A stretch of DNA of 64,000 nucleotides from Myxococcales bacterium (GTDB lineage Bacteria > Myxococcota_A > Polyangia > Polyangiales > Polyangiaceae). The first letter of the stretch is position 1; each line of letters opens with the position of its first letter. Under the pieces are notes generated by a model. That model did not search any database. It was given only the letters and a program-made list of their open reading frames with translations, and was not told the DNA's origin. The stretch is taken from assembly GCA_025355005.1 (NCBI GenBank), contig JANXLV010000276.1, positions 1-64,000 on the forward strand, given 5' to 3'. Below are positions 1-9,042 of this stretch, piece after piece. Position numbers and translations under genes: made by a program.

Positions 1-2061
1 CTGCAGGCCGCGGCCAAGGTCGGCGCGAAGTCGATCTTCATGGACCTCCCCGCCTGGGACGACGTCTTCGCGGGCCTGGAGGATCGATTCGGCCGCGTGC
101 GCCCGAGCGATCGCCTGCGCGAAGTGACGGACTCGCTCGGCTTCGAGGACACCGATGCGCTGTGGGACCACCTCTTCGAGCAGCCGCGAACGGAGGCGCG
201 CCTCGAGGAGGAGCTCGCGCGCTACTTCGAGATGCTCCGCGCCGACGAGCCGCCCGGTGAACGCGACGGCCCTCGCGAGGAGACGATGGCGCGCACCATC
301 GCCGCGGCCGCCGCTGCATGCGCAGACGGCGAGAGCGTCGTGGTCGTCTGCGGTGGCTTCCACAAGCCCGCGCTGGAGCGAACATGGAGAAGCGCCAAGG
401 CCGAATTCCCCGTGGTGCCGGAGGTGCCCGAGGGCACGCGCGTGGGCAGCTATTTCGTGCCCTATTCCCTGCGACGGCTCGACAGCTTCGCGGGCTACGC
501 CTCGGGCATGCCGTCGCCTGGCTACTACCAGGCCGTGTGGGAGAAGGGCGCGGCAGATGCGGCAGAAGAGATGCTCTTCTTCGCGATCAAGCATCTGCGG
601 AAGAAGGCGCAGCGCGTGTCGCCGGCCGATGCGATCGCCGCCTCCACGCTCGCCCACGGTCTTCGCATGATGCGCGGTCACGATGTCCTGACGCGCATCG
701 ACGTGCTCGATGGTCTCGCGGGCGCGCTCGTGAAGGAGGCGCTCGATGCGCCGCTGCCGTGGACGCGTCGCGGAACGCTCGCGCGCCACACGGACGCGCT
801 GCTCGTGGAGCTGGTGTCGGCGTTCTCCGGGCAGAAGCAGGGCTTGCTTGCGCCGGGGACCCCTGCGCCGCCGATCGTCGCCGACGCGTTTGCGGAGCTC
901 CACCGCGTGGGCGTGGAGGTCGGCCGCGCCGCGCAGAAGATCACCGTAGCCGTTTCGACCGCGCGCGGGCGCGAGACGAGCCACGTGCTGAATCGCTTCT
1001 CGGTCCTCGGCATCCCTGGCTTCACGCGCACGCGCGGCCCCATCACGACGCGCGGCAAGACGGATCTCACGGAGCTCTGGTCCGTGGAGCGCAAGCTGGA
1101 GACGGACCCAGGCCTCGTGGAGGCGGCAGTGTATGGAGGCTCACTTCTGCAGGCCGCGCGCGCGAAGCTGGAAGAGCGCTGCGGCACCGATGCCGACTCC
1201 GCCGTGCTCGCAGAAGCCCTCGAATCAGCCGCGGCGTGCGGCATCGCAGAGCTCTCGGGCCGCTGGCTCGCACGCATCGGCACGCGCGTGAACGAAGAGC
1301 CGTCCTTCGGCACGCTGGGAGCCGCGACACGCCGCCTCCTCTCCCTGTGGCGAGGCGACTGGCTCGTGGAGTTGAAAGGTTCGACGGACGTCGCGGCCGT
1401 GCTCGTCTCCTGCTTCGATCGAGGCCTCTGGCTCTTCGAAGGAATGAGAGGAGCCACAGCCCCAGCCGACGACGGCCACGTGAGAGCGGTACAAGCGCTA
1501 CGAGACCTCTGTCGCCATGGCCCTCCGGACCTCTTCGCCAGACGTCAAAGCGCGATCGACGTCTGCAAGCGCCGAGTGAAAGACGACGAGGCCCCGCCGG
1601 CGATGAGGGGAGCCGCGCTCGGCTTCGCGTGGAGCCTGGACCAGCCGGATACGGACGCAGTCTCCGCCCTGCGAGCCGCGTGGCGCCCCGCCACCATTGG
1701 TGACTACCTGGCAGGCCTCTTCGCCCTCGCTCGCGAAGAAGTCCGGGTCTCGGAGCCCCTCCTGGCCGCCATCGATCACGCGCTGAGCGACATGATGCCC
1801 GAAGACTTCATGATCGCGCTCCCCGCCCTCCGCCTTGCCTTCGCGTTCTTCCCCCCGCGCGAACGCCTCTCGATAGCGCAAGGCGTCCTCGAGCGCGGCG
1901 GCGACACGAGGATCGACGCAGCCGCGATGCTGCGCACGAAGTTCGACGTCGCGACCGTGCGCGAGGGCGTGCGCATCGACACCGCCGCGCGCGATCTCGC
2001 AAAGCGCTTCGGCCTCACCGACGATCTGGACGCCGCTCCGGCGAACGGTAAGGCACCATGA
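1..2061 (+). CDS. DUF5682-like protein, 5' end outside window
   Basis: Partial: the frame is open from base 1, so the true start lies upstream; 686 residues are visible. It reads like the DUF5682 family, large proteins encoded with MoxR ATPases, vWA proteins and SWIM-finger proteins. The early segment VVVVCGGFHKPAL carries a Gly-Gly-x-His pattern like that of ChaN/TraB/erythromycin-esterase-type folds (inference). The rest is Ala/Leu/Arg-rich helical sequence without a motif I recognise, and there is no signal peptide or membrane segment in the visible part, so a cytoplasmic protein is likely. Its stop overlaps the start of the vWA gene by four bases (ATGA), so the two are translationally coupled. 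The biochemical role is unknown. Confidence 0.65.
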   Translation: MQAAAKVGAKSIFMDLPAWDDVFAGLEDRFGRVRPSDRLREVTDSLGFEDTDALWDHLFEQPRTEARLEEELARYFEMLRADEPPGERDGPREETMARTIAAAAAACADGESVVVVCGGFHKPALERTWRSAKAEFPVVPEVPEGTRVGSYFVPYSLRRLDSFAGYASGMPSPGYYQAVWEKGAADAAEEMLFFAIKHLRKKAQRVSPADAIAASTLAHGLRMMRGHDVLTRIDVLDGLAGALVKEALDAPLPWTRRGTLARHTDALLVELVSAFSGQKQGLLAPGTPAPPIVADAFAELHRVGVEVGRAAQKITVAVSTARGRETSHVLNRFSVLGIPGFTRTRGPITTRGKTDLTELWSVERKLETDPGLVEAAVYGGSLLQAARAKLEERCGTDADSAVLAEALESAAACGIAELSGRWLARIGTRVNEEPSFGTLGAATRRLLSLWRGDWLVELKGSTDVAAVLVSCFDRGLWLFEGMRGATAPADDGHVRAVQALRDLCRHGPPDLFARRQSAIDVCKRRVKDDEAPPAMRGAALGFAWSLDQPDTDAVSALRAAWRPATIGDYLAGLFALAREEVRVSEPLLAAIDHALSDMMPEDFMIALPALRLAFAFFPPRERLSIAQGVLERGGDTRIDAAAMLRTKFDVATVREGVRIDTAARDLAKRFGLTDDLDAAPANGKAP

Positions 2062-3182
2062 GCGAGCCCCGCATCCTCCGGTGGCGGTTGGTGCTCGGCG
2101 CCGCCGCAGACGAGCTCGACCAGCGCGCGGGCATGTCTGCGGAGGATCTCGCCGCAGACGCGTCACTCTCCTGGCTGTACGAGCGCGGCGAGGAGCTAGG
2201 CGAGCGCGACATCCGCGATCGCCAGGGTGGCCTGGGCGCGTCCACGCTCTCCGTGCCCGAATGGCTCACCGACATCCATCGCCTCTTCCCGAAGGAGACC
2301 GTGGAGCGCATGGAGCGCGACGCCGTGGAAAAATACGGCATCAACGAGGTCGTCACCAACCCCGAGGTCCTCGCGCGCATCGAGCCGAACGAGACCCTGC
2401 TCCGCGCGGTGCTCCTCACGAAGCACCTCATGAGCCCGGAGGTCCTCGCGCTCGCGCGCACGCTGGTCGCGAAGGTGGTGCGGAAGCTCCTGGAGAAGCT
2501 GGCGCGCAAGGTCCGCGCGACCTTTCACGGCACGCGTTCGCGCACGCGCTCGCGCATCCGCGTCGCGAAGAACTTCGACGCGAAGGCGACCATCAAGAAG
2601 AACCTTCGACGCTACGACCGCGACACGAAGACCATCACGATAGAGGAGCCGCTCTTCGTCTCGCGCACACGCCGCCAGATGGACAAGTGGCAGATCATCA
2701 TCCTGGTGGACGAGAGCGGCAGCATGCTGGGCTCCGTCATCCACGCCGCCGTCACCGCAGCGTGCCTCTGGGGGTTGCCGGGCACCAAGACGCACCTCTG
2801 CATCTTCGACACGGCTGTCGTGGATCTCACCGGCCGCGTCACCGACCCCGTCGAGGTGCTCATGAAGGTGCAGCTCGGTGGCGGCACGGACATCGGTCAG
2901 GCAGTCGCCTACGCGCAGGGCCTGGTCGAGGTGCCGCGCCGGACCATCGTGGTGCTCATCACCGACTTCTTCGAGGGTGGCCTACCAGGTGTGCTCGTGT
3001 CTCGCGTGAAGGCGCTGTGCGATCAAGGTGTCACGGTCCTCGGGCTCGCCGCGCTGGACGATCAAGCGAACCCCTCGTACGACCGCGACATGGCGCAGCG
3101 CCTCGTGGATGTGGGCGCGCACGTGGGCGCGATGACGCCGGGCGAGCTCGTCTCCTTCATCGCAGACAAGGTGCGCGCGTGA
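2058..3182 (+). CDS. vWA-domain protein of a MoxR/SWIM-type cluster
   Basis: 374 residues. The C-terminal third is a von Willebrand factor A domain with an intact metal-ion-dependent adhesion site: Asp218-Glu-Ser220-Gly-Ser222, the downstream Thr in GGGTDIG, and the Asp in VLITDFFEGG. The N-terminal half is charged and helical with an Arg-rich stretch (SRTRSRIR). There is no signal peptide, so the protein is cytosolic, as in MoxR-associated vWA proteins, where the domain is thought to bridge an AAA+ ATPase to its client. The start overlaps the previous stop by four bases and the stop overlaps the GTG start of the next gene, so the three genes form one operon. The expected MoxR ATPase is not in the window and would lie upstream. 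Confidence 0.85.
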   Translation: MSEPRILRWRLVLGAAADELDQRAGMSAEDLAADASLSWLYERGEELGERDIRDRQGGLGASTLSVPEWLTDIHRLFPKETVERMERDAVEKYGINEVVTNPEVLARIEPNETLLRAVLLTKHLMSPEVLALARTLVAKVVRKLLEKLARKVRATFHGTRSRTRSRIRVAKNFDAKATIKKNLRRYDRDTKTITIEEPLFVSRTRRQMDKWQIIILVDESGSMLGSVIHAAVTAACLWGLPGTKTHLCIFDTAVVDLTGRVTDPVEVLMKVQLGGGTDIGQAVAYAQGLVEVPRRTIVVLITDFFEGGLPGVLVSRVKALCDQGVTVLGLAALDDQANPSYDRDMAQRLVDVGAHVGAMTPGELVSFIADKVRA

Positions 3183-5149
3183 GGGCGGATCTTCTGGCGC
3201 TCACGCCGCAGGCGCTTGCGTCGCTGGCGAATCTCGGGCTCGTGAAGCGCGCAACGAGGGACATCGAGGAGGGCATCGGCCCGGACGTGAACGAGCTCCC
3301 GGACGGCACCGTGACGGGCACGTTTCCGGATGGAACCGTCGCGAAGCTGGTCGCGGGAAAGCCACTGAAAGAGTGCCCGTGCTCCTGCAATTCACTTGCA
3401 GTATGCAGGCATCGCATCGGCGTGGCGCTCGCCTACAAGACCTGGCACGACGGTGCGGCCAGCAGGCGCGCGGCCGCCGCCAGCGTGCACGTCGAGTCAT
3501 GGTCCCCGGCGGAGATCTCCGACGCTACGCTCGAGCGCGCGATCGGCAAGGCCCGCATGGAAGCTGCGCGCGGCGCGATGCGCGCGGGCCTCGTGGTCAC
3601 CGTCAGTCGCGGCAGCGGTGAGCCCGACGGGCCGCCGAGCGCTCTGCTTCCTGCGTGCACCGTCCGCTTCCTGGTTCCACGCGATCCTGCATACGCCAAA
3701 TGCGACTGTCGCGACGCAGCCTCCGGTTGCCCCCACGTGGCCGTGGCCGTCTGGGCGTTCCGCGAGGCGGAGGGTCGACCGGGGGACGAGGTGGTCGTCA
3801 GCCTCGGCTCCGCGGCGGCGAGCGCCGATGGCGCATCGCTGGACCTGGCGCGTGAGGTCACACACGAGCTCCTTCGCACGGGCGTTGCCGCGTTGCCGTC
3901 GACGTTCGTGATGCGGCTCGCGCCCATTCGCGCAGCGCTCGAGAAGCTCGGGTACGTGTGGCCGCTCACGTCGATCTCCGATCTGGAGCGCGCCCTCGAA
4001 GCGCACGCCTCGCGCAGCGCTCTCTACAGCTCGCTCGACGTCGCGCAGATCCTCGGGGAGCTCGAGGCGCGCATCCGCGCGAGTCGCGTCGACACGAGCG
4101 AGCTACCGGCACGCTTCGTCTTGGGCTCCGACGTGGCGGCGGTCACTCCGCTCGAACACTTGCGCCTCGTGTCGCTTGGGGTGCGGCTGCGCGCGGACGG
4201 ACGTGCACGCTTCGCCGACGTCTTTCTTGCGGACCCTGACACCGCGATGGTGCTCGTCCTCAGCAAGCGCTGGGATTTTCCGGACACCGCGGAGCCCGAG
4301 GACGGGCCCGTGCTCGCGAAGAAGCAGCTCGCCGCGCGCACCACGCTCGGCGCCATGGCTGCCGGGCAGATCGTCACGAAGGTGGCGAAGCGCCGCGCGA
4401 ATCGTTCGGTGGAGCTCGGCACCAGCAGGGCCGCGATGACCTCCGTGACGCCCCAGCGCGGCGAGTGGGAAGGCTTGCCTGCGCCGCTCCTGTGCCGCGA
4501 CCTCAGCGCTCACGACGCGTGGCTTCGCACCCGTGCACCACGGGCGCTCCGTCCGCGTCTCCTGGCAGAGGACGTCCACGTGGTCGCCATCTCCGAGGTG
4601 TCGGAGGTGATGTACGTGGCCGCCGAGCAAGAGCTGCGCGCGCATCTTCGAGACGAGAGCGGGCATTCGCTCACCCTCACCCTCACGCATCAGCGCGCGG
4701 CGCCGTACGCGATCGATGCAGCGGCGGCGGCTCTTGCGGGGAAGGTGCGGTTCGTCTCTGGCGCTCTCACGCGCACGTCAGGTGGGTTCTCGATGGAGCC
4801 GCTTGCCGTCGCGGCCGATACGCTGGTCGTGCCGGACATCGCTGATGTGCCGCAAAAACCCCTGGATCTCGCGCGAGTCACCGTGCACGCGCCGAAGGAC
4901 CCGCTCGGCGATGCGCTGCGCCGCGCGGAGTCGCTCCTCGCGGAGCTGCTTCACGCAGGACTTGGCGCGCCCAGCGCCACGCTGGTGGATCGATGCAAGA
5001 AGAACGCGGGCGAGCTCGAGGAAGCGGGCCTCTTCGGCATCGCATCCCGCTTCCGGCACCTCGGTGATTCACTCGGCGGTCGCTCGGCTGGGGCGCCGAG
5101 TGCGTGGCTCAACGCCCAGATCCGCGTCGCCCTCGCCCTCGACGTCTAG
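3179..5149 (+). CDS. Protein with two SWIM zinc fingers
   Basis: The GTG start at 3179 overlaps the vWA stop (GTGA); the frame stays open further upstream but that part shadows the vWA gene. The protein is 656 residues. Two SWIM-type CxC-x(n)-CxH fingers are visible: Cys66/Cys68 with Cys76/His78, and Cys175/Cys177 with Cys184/His186. SWIM fingers bind DNA or protein; the family member here is the one typically encoded next to vWA and DUF5682/DUF5691 genes. The region after the fingers is helical, with no catalytic motif I can recognise. The codons of the first finger include one copy of the dispersed low-GC motif described in the findings. Last gene of the operon, followed by a short hairpin. 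Confidence 0.85.
   Translation: MRADLLALTPQALASLANLGLVKRATRDIEEGIGPDVNELPDGTVTGTFPDGTVAKLVAGKPLKECPCSCNSLAVCRHRIGVALAYKTWHDGAASRRAAAASVHVESWSPAEISDATLERAIGKARMEAARGAMRAGLVVTVSRGSGEPDGPPSALLPACTVRFLVPRDPAYAKCDCRDAASGCPHVAVAVWAFREAEGRPGDEVVVSLGSAAASADGASLDLAREVTHELLRTGVAALPSTFVMRLAPIRAALEKLGYVWPLTSISDLERALEAHASRSALYSSLDVAQILGELEARIRASRVDTSELPARFVLGSDVAAVTPLEHLRLVSLGVRLRADGRARFADVFLADPDTAMVLVLSKRWDFPDTAEPEDGPVLAKKQLAARTTLGAMAAGQIVTKVAKRRANRSVELGTSRAAMTSVTPQRGEWEGLPAPLLCRDLSAHDAWLRTRAPRALRPRLLAEDVHVVAISEVSEVMYVAAEQELRAHLRDESGHSLTLTLTHQRAAPYAIDAAAAALAGKVRFVSGALTRTSGGFSMEPLAVAADTLVVPDIADVPQKPLDLARVTVHAPKDPLGDALRRAESLLAELLHAGLGAPSATLVDRCKKNAGELEEAGLFGIASRFRHLGDSLGGRSAGAPSAWLNAQIRVALALDV
3396..3407 (-). 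repeat. Dispersed TGCAT motif copy (1 mismatch)
   Basis: The minus strand reads TGCATACTGCAA followed by GTGAATTGC. It lies inside the first SWIM finger and uses AT-rich codons. It has one mismatch to TGYATHYTNCAY. Confidence 0.4.
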
Positions 5150-5163
5150 AAGGGCAGCCTTCT
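5148..5163. terminator. Short hairpin between convergent genes
   Basis: AGAAGG-GCAG-CCTTCT forms a perfect six-pair stem with a four-base loop directly after the SWIM gene stop and before the converging lipoprotein gene. There is no U tract, so a terminator role is plausible but unproven. Confidence 0.4.
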
Positions 5164-5175
5164 CGCGCCGCGACA

Positions 5176-5604
5176 TCAGTCCGAAGCGGCGTCTGCAGAG
5201 CCGTCGCTTGCGCTCGCATCCGTGGCGCTACCGTCCTTGGCGGTCGCGTCGGCCGTGCCGGCGTCGTCACCTGAAGAGAGGCCTGCTTCCGCGATCGTGT
5301 GCCCGCCGTCGCGCAGCGGTGCGCCGCCCTCGAGCCCGCTGCATCCCGTCGGGTCCCAGCTGAAGCCCGCGGGCGCGCTGGAGCAGTTGTCCGGCCCGTC
5401 GGTGCAGGTGCCCGTGCCGTTGCCCGTCGCGCACCAGCCGCAGCCGGCCACTGGCGTGCACGTGCCGCAGGTCTTGTAGTCGCCGCAGCGAACGGCCGAT
5501 CGCATGCCCCCGCCGTAGCCGTTCGGCTCGTCATCACATGCGGTGACCACGCCGATGACGGTCCCGATCACAGCCAGCACGGCGATGCGTTGCCACGTCC
5601 GCAT
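5176..5604 (-). CDS. Secreted Cys-rich lipoprotein, plexin-repeat (PSI)-like
   Basis: 142 residues from the ATG at 5604, chosen because it gives a clean lipoprotein signal (MRTWQRIAVLAV... then VVTAC); an earlier in-frame ATG at 5640 would add an implausible 12-residue head. After the lipobox comes a compact Cys-rich segment, CGDYKTCGTC...GCGWC...C, spaced like the PSI/plexin repeat often seen in myxobacterial surface lipoproteins. A low-complexity Ala/Asp/Ser/Gly tail follows. It is probably an outer-membrane-anchored protein exposed to the periplasm or surface. Function unknown. It is convergent with the SWIM gene and divergent from the transhydrogenase gene. Confidence 0.65.
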   Translation of the reverse strand: MRTWQRIAVLAVIGTVIGVVTACDDEPNGYGGGMRSAVRCGDYKTCGTCTPVAGCGWCATGNGTGTCTDGPDNCSSAPAGFSWDPTGCSGLEGGAPLRDGGHTIAEAGLSSGDDAGTADATAKDGSATDASASDGSADAASD

Positions 5605-5672
5605 GACATGGACTGTAGCGTGTTCGCCGCGCGCGTCCACCGGGGAGGAAGTGCTGATACGATCGGCCTCCC

Positions 5673-6980
5673 ATGAGCTGTATCCACCTAGAGGCCGCCG
5701 CCCTTGGCCTGGAGACGGCCTTCACCGTGGATGCTTCACGGGTGACGTTTGGTCGCGGGTCGCTGCGAGAGGTCGGCGCCCGCGCCCGGTCTCACGGTGG
5801 CTCACGCGTCGCGCTGTTCACCGATACCCGCGTCCGCAAGCTGCCCATCTTCGAGACCGTGAGCGCGTCGCTCCGCGCGGCTGGCGTGGACGTGGTGGTG
5901 TTCGACGAGGTCCGGGTGGAGCCCACGGACGCGTCGTTCGAGACGGCGATCCGCTTCGCGACGGATGCGCGCGCCGATGTCTACGTCTCGCTCGGCGGGG
6001 GCTCCGTGATCGACACGTGCAAGGCCGCGAACCTCTACGCCACGCACCCGGCGGAGCTGCTCGCGTACGTGAACGCGCCCGTGGGCCTCGCGCGGCCGGT
6101 GCCAGGCCCGCTCCGTCCGCATGTCGCATGCCCCACGACGTCCGGGACCGGCAGCGAGGTCACCGGCATCGCGATCTTCGATCTCCTCGCACTCGGCGCA
6201 AAGACCGGCATTGCGCATGCGGCGCTCCGCCCGACCGAGGCGGTGATAGATGCAGATTGCACTCAATTTCTGCCGCGCGAGGTCGTCGCCGCGAGCGGGT
6301 TCGACGTGCTCTGCCACGCGCTGGAGTCGTTCACGGCCCGTCCTTTCACCGCCCGCGCCGCGCCGGCGTCCGCAAACGCGCGCCCGCTGTCGCAGGGCCG
6401 GAACCCCTGGAGCGACGTGGGGTGTCGCGCCGCACTCGCGCTCCTGGGTCGCTTCTTCTTGCGCGCAGCGGACAGCGCCGCCGACAGAGAGGCGCGCGAG
6501 CAGGTGATGTGGGCCGCGACGCTGGCGGGGATCGCGTTCGGTAACGCGGGCGTGCACGTACCACACGCCATGAGCTACGCCGTCGCCGGCCTGGTGACGG
6601 AGTACGTGCCGCCCGGTTACGCCGCCGCGGAGCCGATGGTGCCGCACGGCATGGCAGTGGTGCTGAATGCACCAGCCGTGTTCAGGCTCACTGCCGACAC
6701 GAGCCCCGATCGCCACCTCGAGGCGGCTGCGCTCCTTGGCGTGGACGCGCGCGGCGCATTGCCGTCGGACGCCGGCGAGATCCTCTCCGTCGAGATCGCT
6801 CGACTGATGCGCGCGCTCCACATGCCCAACGGCGTGTCTGGCGTGGGCTACTCCGAGGATGACGTGGACGCCCTGGTGGCAGGCACGCTTCCGCAAGCGC
6901 GCCTTCTTGCGAACGCGCCGCGCGAGCTGGGGCCAGACGAGCTGTCTCTACTCTTCCGCTCCGCGCTCACGTACTGGTAG
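5673..6980 (+). CDS. Hydroxyacid-oxoacid transhydrogenase (ADHFE1-like iron-dependent alcohol dehydrogenase)
   Basis: 435 residues, full length for the family. Sequence landmarks match the ADHFE1/HOT subgroup of iron-containing alcohol dehydrogenases: [10 protein letters not shown], the nucleotide-binding [40 protein letters not shown] and [17 protein letters not shown] with the metal-binding His residues, then [15 protein letters not shown]. The known reaction of this group is coupled oxidation of a hydroxyacid such as 4-hydroxybutyrate with reduction of 2-oxoglutarate to 2-hydroxyglutarate; the exact substrate here is inferred. It is cytoplasmic. A hotdog thioesterase gene follows after nine bases, so the two are probably co-transcribed. 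Confidence 0.9.
   Translation: MSCIHLEAAALGLETAFTVDASRVTFGRGSLREVGARARSHGGSRVALFTDTRVRKLPIFETVSASLRAAGVDVVVFDEVRVEPTDASFETAIRFATDARADVYVSLGGGSVIDTCKAANLYATHPAELLAYVNAPVGLARPVPGPLRPHVACPTTSGTGSEVTGIAIFDLLALGAKTGIAHAALRPTEAVIDADCTQFLPREVVAASGFDVLCHALESFTARPFTARAAPASANARPLSQGRNPWSDVGCRAALALLGRFFLRAADSAADREAREQVMWAATLAGIAFGNAGVHVPHAMSYAVAGLVTEYVPPGYAAAEPMVPHGMAVVLNAPAVFRLTADTSPDRHLEAAALLGVDARGALPSDAGEILSVEIARLMRALHMPNGVSGVGYSEDDVDALVAGTLPQARLLANAPRELGPDELSLLFRSALTYW
6250..6261 (-). repeat. Dispersed TGCAT motif copy (1 mismatch)
   Basis: The minus strand reads TGCAATCTGCAT inside the transhydrogenase gene, in a local AT-rich codon run (codons for DADCTQF). Confidence 0.3.
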
Positions 6981-6989
6981 AGGAGAGCC

Positions 6990-7439
<450 letters not shown>

Positions 7440-7556
7440 AAATAGGGCCCAGGCGATCCATGTCGTCTGCCCAGCCGCGCAGCGTGTCCTCCTTCGTGAG
7501 GTGCAGGCGCGCGCGTAGACGATGACGGGGATTGTCCTCCACTCAGGAAGGATAGG

Positions 7557-8072
7557 TCAGTTGCAGGCGCACTGCTGGAAGGCGATGGCGGCCGATGCAG
7601 GATCGTCGCACGAGCTGTCGAAGTCGTTCGTGTCGTTGCCGTTGGCGTCGAAGCATGCACACGCGCCGTCCTGACAGCCCATCTTCACCGTGTTGCCTGC
7701 GCTGTCCGTTGCCTTGCAGCCGCACACTCCGCCAATCGCGAAGCACTTGGGAGTGCCGCAGGCGCCTGGCGCAGCGGGCGGCGGCTTCGATGCGTCGACC
7801 CCTGCGCCTGCGTCGGTCTGCGCGGGCGGGTTCTGCTGATCTGGTTGCGAGCCGGTACCGGGCGGATCGGAGCTGGACGGCGCAGGGTCGTTGTTCTGTT
7901 GCGTGGGCGTGTTGCCGCCGCTGCTGTCGGTCTTGTACGCCGGGAGCTTTCGCGTGGAGTAGCCGAACGAGTCACCCTCGCACCCGAGGAGGGAGGCAGT
8001 CAGCGCGATCGCGATGGCAGCGACCGACGCGGAGGTTGCTAGAGAGCGAGCGGAACAGCGGGGAAGGATCAT
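7557..8072 (-). CDS. Lipoprotein with Cys-rich C-terminus
   Basis: 171 residues from the ATG at 8072, which gives an N-terminal signal (MILPRCSARSLATSASVAAI...) ending in a lipobox LLGC. A long Thr/Gln/Pro/Asp linker follows, then a Cys-rich tail (ACGTPKCFAIGGVCGCKAT, CQDGACACF, SSCDD, QQCACN). The architecture is that of myxobacterial surface lipoproteins; no enzymatic motif is visible. An earlier ATG at 8159 is in frame but would place 29 polar residues before the signal. The 117 bases between this gene and the thioesterase gene (7440-7556) hold nothing I can identify. Confidence 0.65.
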   Translation of the reverse strand: MILPRCSARSLATSASVAAIAIALTASLLGCEGDSFGYSTRKLPAYKTDSSGGNTPTQQNNDPAPSSSDPPGTGSQPDQQNPPAQTDAGAGVDASKPPPAAPGACGTPKCFAIGGVCGCKATDSAGNTVKMGCQDGACACFDANGNDTNDFDSSCDDPASAAIAFQQCACN

Positions 8073-8228
8073 CGCGCAGATGTCTTTCGCAACCTGCGTG
8101 CCGAGCGCTTCGGCCGTCACCTCGCCCACGCACATCGGATCTAACTGACCAAAGTTCAATAGTTCTGTGAGCGCTATTTTCTCGGTCGTCGTGGACTGGA
8201 TCCGCGTGGATCTAGCCGCGGCTGTCCA

Positions 8229-8957
8229 TCACCGTCGGCGCGCGCGGGCGGGCGCTGTCTCTGCTGCGAGACTCGGGTCTTCGGAGTCAGCGGCGCTCGC
8301 GGCGTCGACGTACGGCTCGAGATAGCGGCGCAAGAGCACCTTGGTCTCCGCCATGATCAGCTCCCCGTCCTTCGGGCCGCGGCGCGCGGACAGGATGAGC
8401 ATCGCGGAGATCACCTCCACGATCATCATCGCGACCATGCCGCGGTGCTTCTTGTGTACGTGCGGCATCGCGATCTCGATCCAGCCGGCGACGCGGTCCG
8501 CGAACTCGCGGTTCAGCGCCTCGCCCTCGGCCACGACCTCCGCCGTGAGGTGCATGCTGAGCCACACCGCGCGGAAGCCAGGGTCGCTCGCGTGGAAGGC
8601 CGCGAACGCGTCGATGCCCAGGTCCAGCGCGGCGGTCCACGGCATGTCCGCTAGGCTCGTCGTCAACACGTTGTCGAACAGCGCGCGCAGCTTCTCTGCG
8701 TACGTGTGCGCCAGCGCGTGGAACACGGCCAGCTTGTTCGGGAAGAACTGGTAGATCGATCCGATCGAGGTCTCCGCGCGCGCCGCGATCGCCTCCATCG
8801 TCGTCGCGTCGTAGCCACGCTCCGCGAACTCGATCGCCGCCGCATCCACGATGCGCGTGACGCGCAGCTTGCTCCGCTCCTGCGCCGGAATGCGACGCGC
8901 GGGATCCTGGACGGGAGCCGCGGTTTTCTGCGGCTTCCTGGAAATCTTCTTGGTCAT
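8229..8957 (-). CDS. TetR/AcrR-family repressor of the adjacent P450
   Basis: 242 residues from the ATG at 8957 (MTKKISRKP); an ATG eight codons upstream is also possible. The N-terminal helix-turn-helix is typical of TetR: IVDAAAIEFAERGYDATTMEAIAARAETSIGSIYQFFPNK. The C-terminal ligand domain is of the AcrR type, without a recognisable ligand signature, and the tail is basic (ARARRR). The gene is divergent from the cytochrome P450, and two palindromic operators lie between them over the P450 promoter, so repression of the P450 and probably of itself is expected. The effector is likely a P450 substrate such as a fatty acid or xenobiotic (inference). Confidence 0.88.
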   Translation of the reverse strand: MTKKISRKPQKTAAPVQDPARRIPAQERSKLRVTRIVDAAAIEFAERGYDATTMEAIAARAETSIGSIYQFFPNKLAVFHALAHTYAEKLRALFDNVLTTSLADMPWTAALDLGIDAFAAFHASDPGFRAVWLSMHLTAEVVAEGEALNREFADRVAGWIEIAMPHVHKKHRGMVAMMIVEVISAMLILSARRGPKDGELIMAETKVLLRRYLEPYVDAASAADSEDPSLAAETAPARARRR

Positions 8958-8970
8958 TCTTGCGGGCCGC

Positions 8971-9000
8971 TTGACAAACATGAGGCAAGCCTCAGATATT
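8971..9000 (+). promoter_or_regulatory. Candidate P450 promoter overlapping a TetR operator
   Basis: TTGACA at 8971-8976 is a perfect -35 hexamer. About 17-18 bases later AGATAT/GATATT (8994-9000) could serve as the -10. The first palindromic operator occupies the spacer, so bound repressor would block RNA polymerase. Confidence 0.6.
8981..8994. promoter_or_regulatory. Palindromic operator 1 (TGAGGC-AA-GCCTCA)
   Basis: Perfect six-base inverted arms with a two-base centre, located between the -35 and -10 elements of the P450 promoter and just upstream of the TetR start. A near-copy follows 28 bp downstream. Confidence 0.65.
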
Positions 9001-9008
9001 ACGAAACG

Positions 9009-9022
9009 TGAGGATTGCCTCA
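9009..9022. promoter_or_regulatory. Palindromic operator 2 (TGAGGATTGCCTCA)
   Basis: Second copy of the operator, with one arm position changed. Its centre is 28 bp from that of operator 1. It sits in the P450 leader just before the start codon. Confidence 0.6.
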
Positions 9023-9042
9023 TGTTCCCACGAGAGGGCGAT

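Noticed and set aside
2081-3178. The 5' extension of the SWIM gene frame
   Set aside because: The sequence before 3179 is Arg/His-rich and overlaps the vWA gene in another frame; the GTG at 3179 fits the operon overlaps.
7440-7556. Possible small gene in the gap after the thioesterase
   Set aside because: No frame with a start and ribosome-binding site; nothing recognised.
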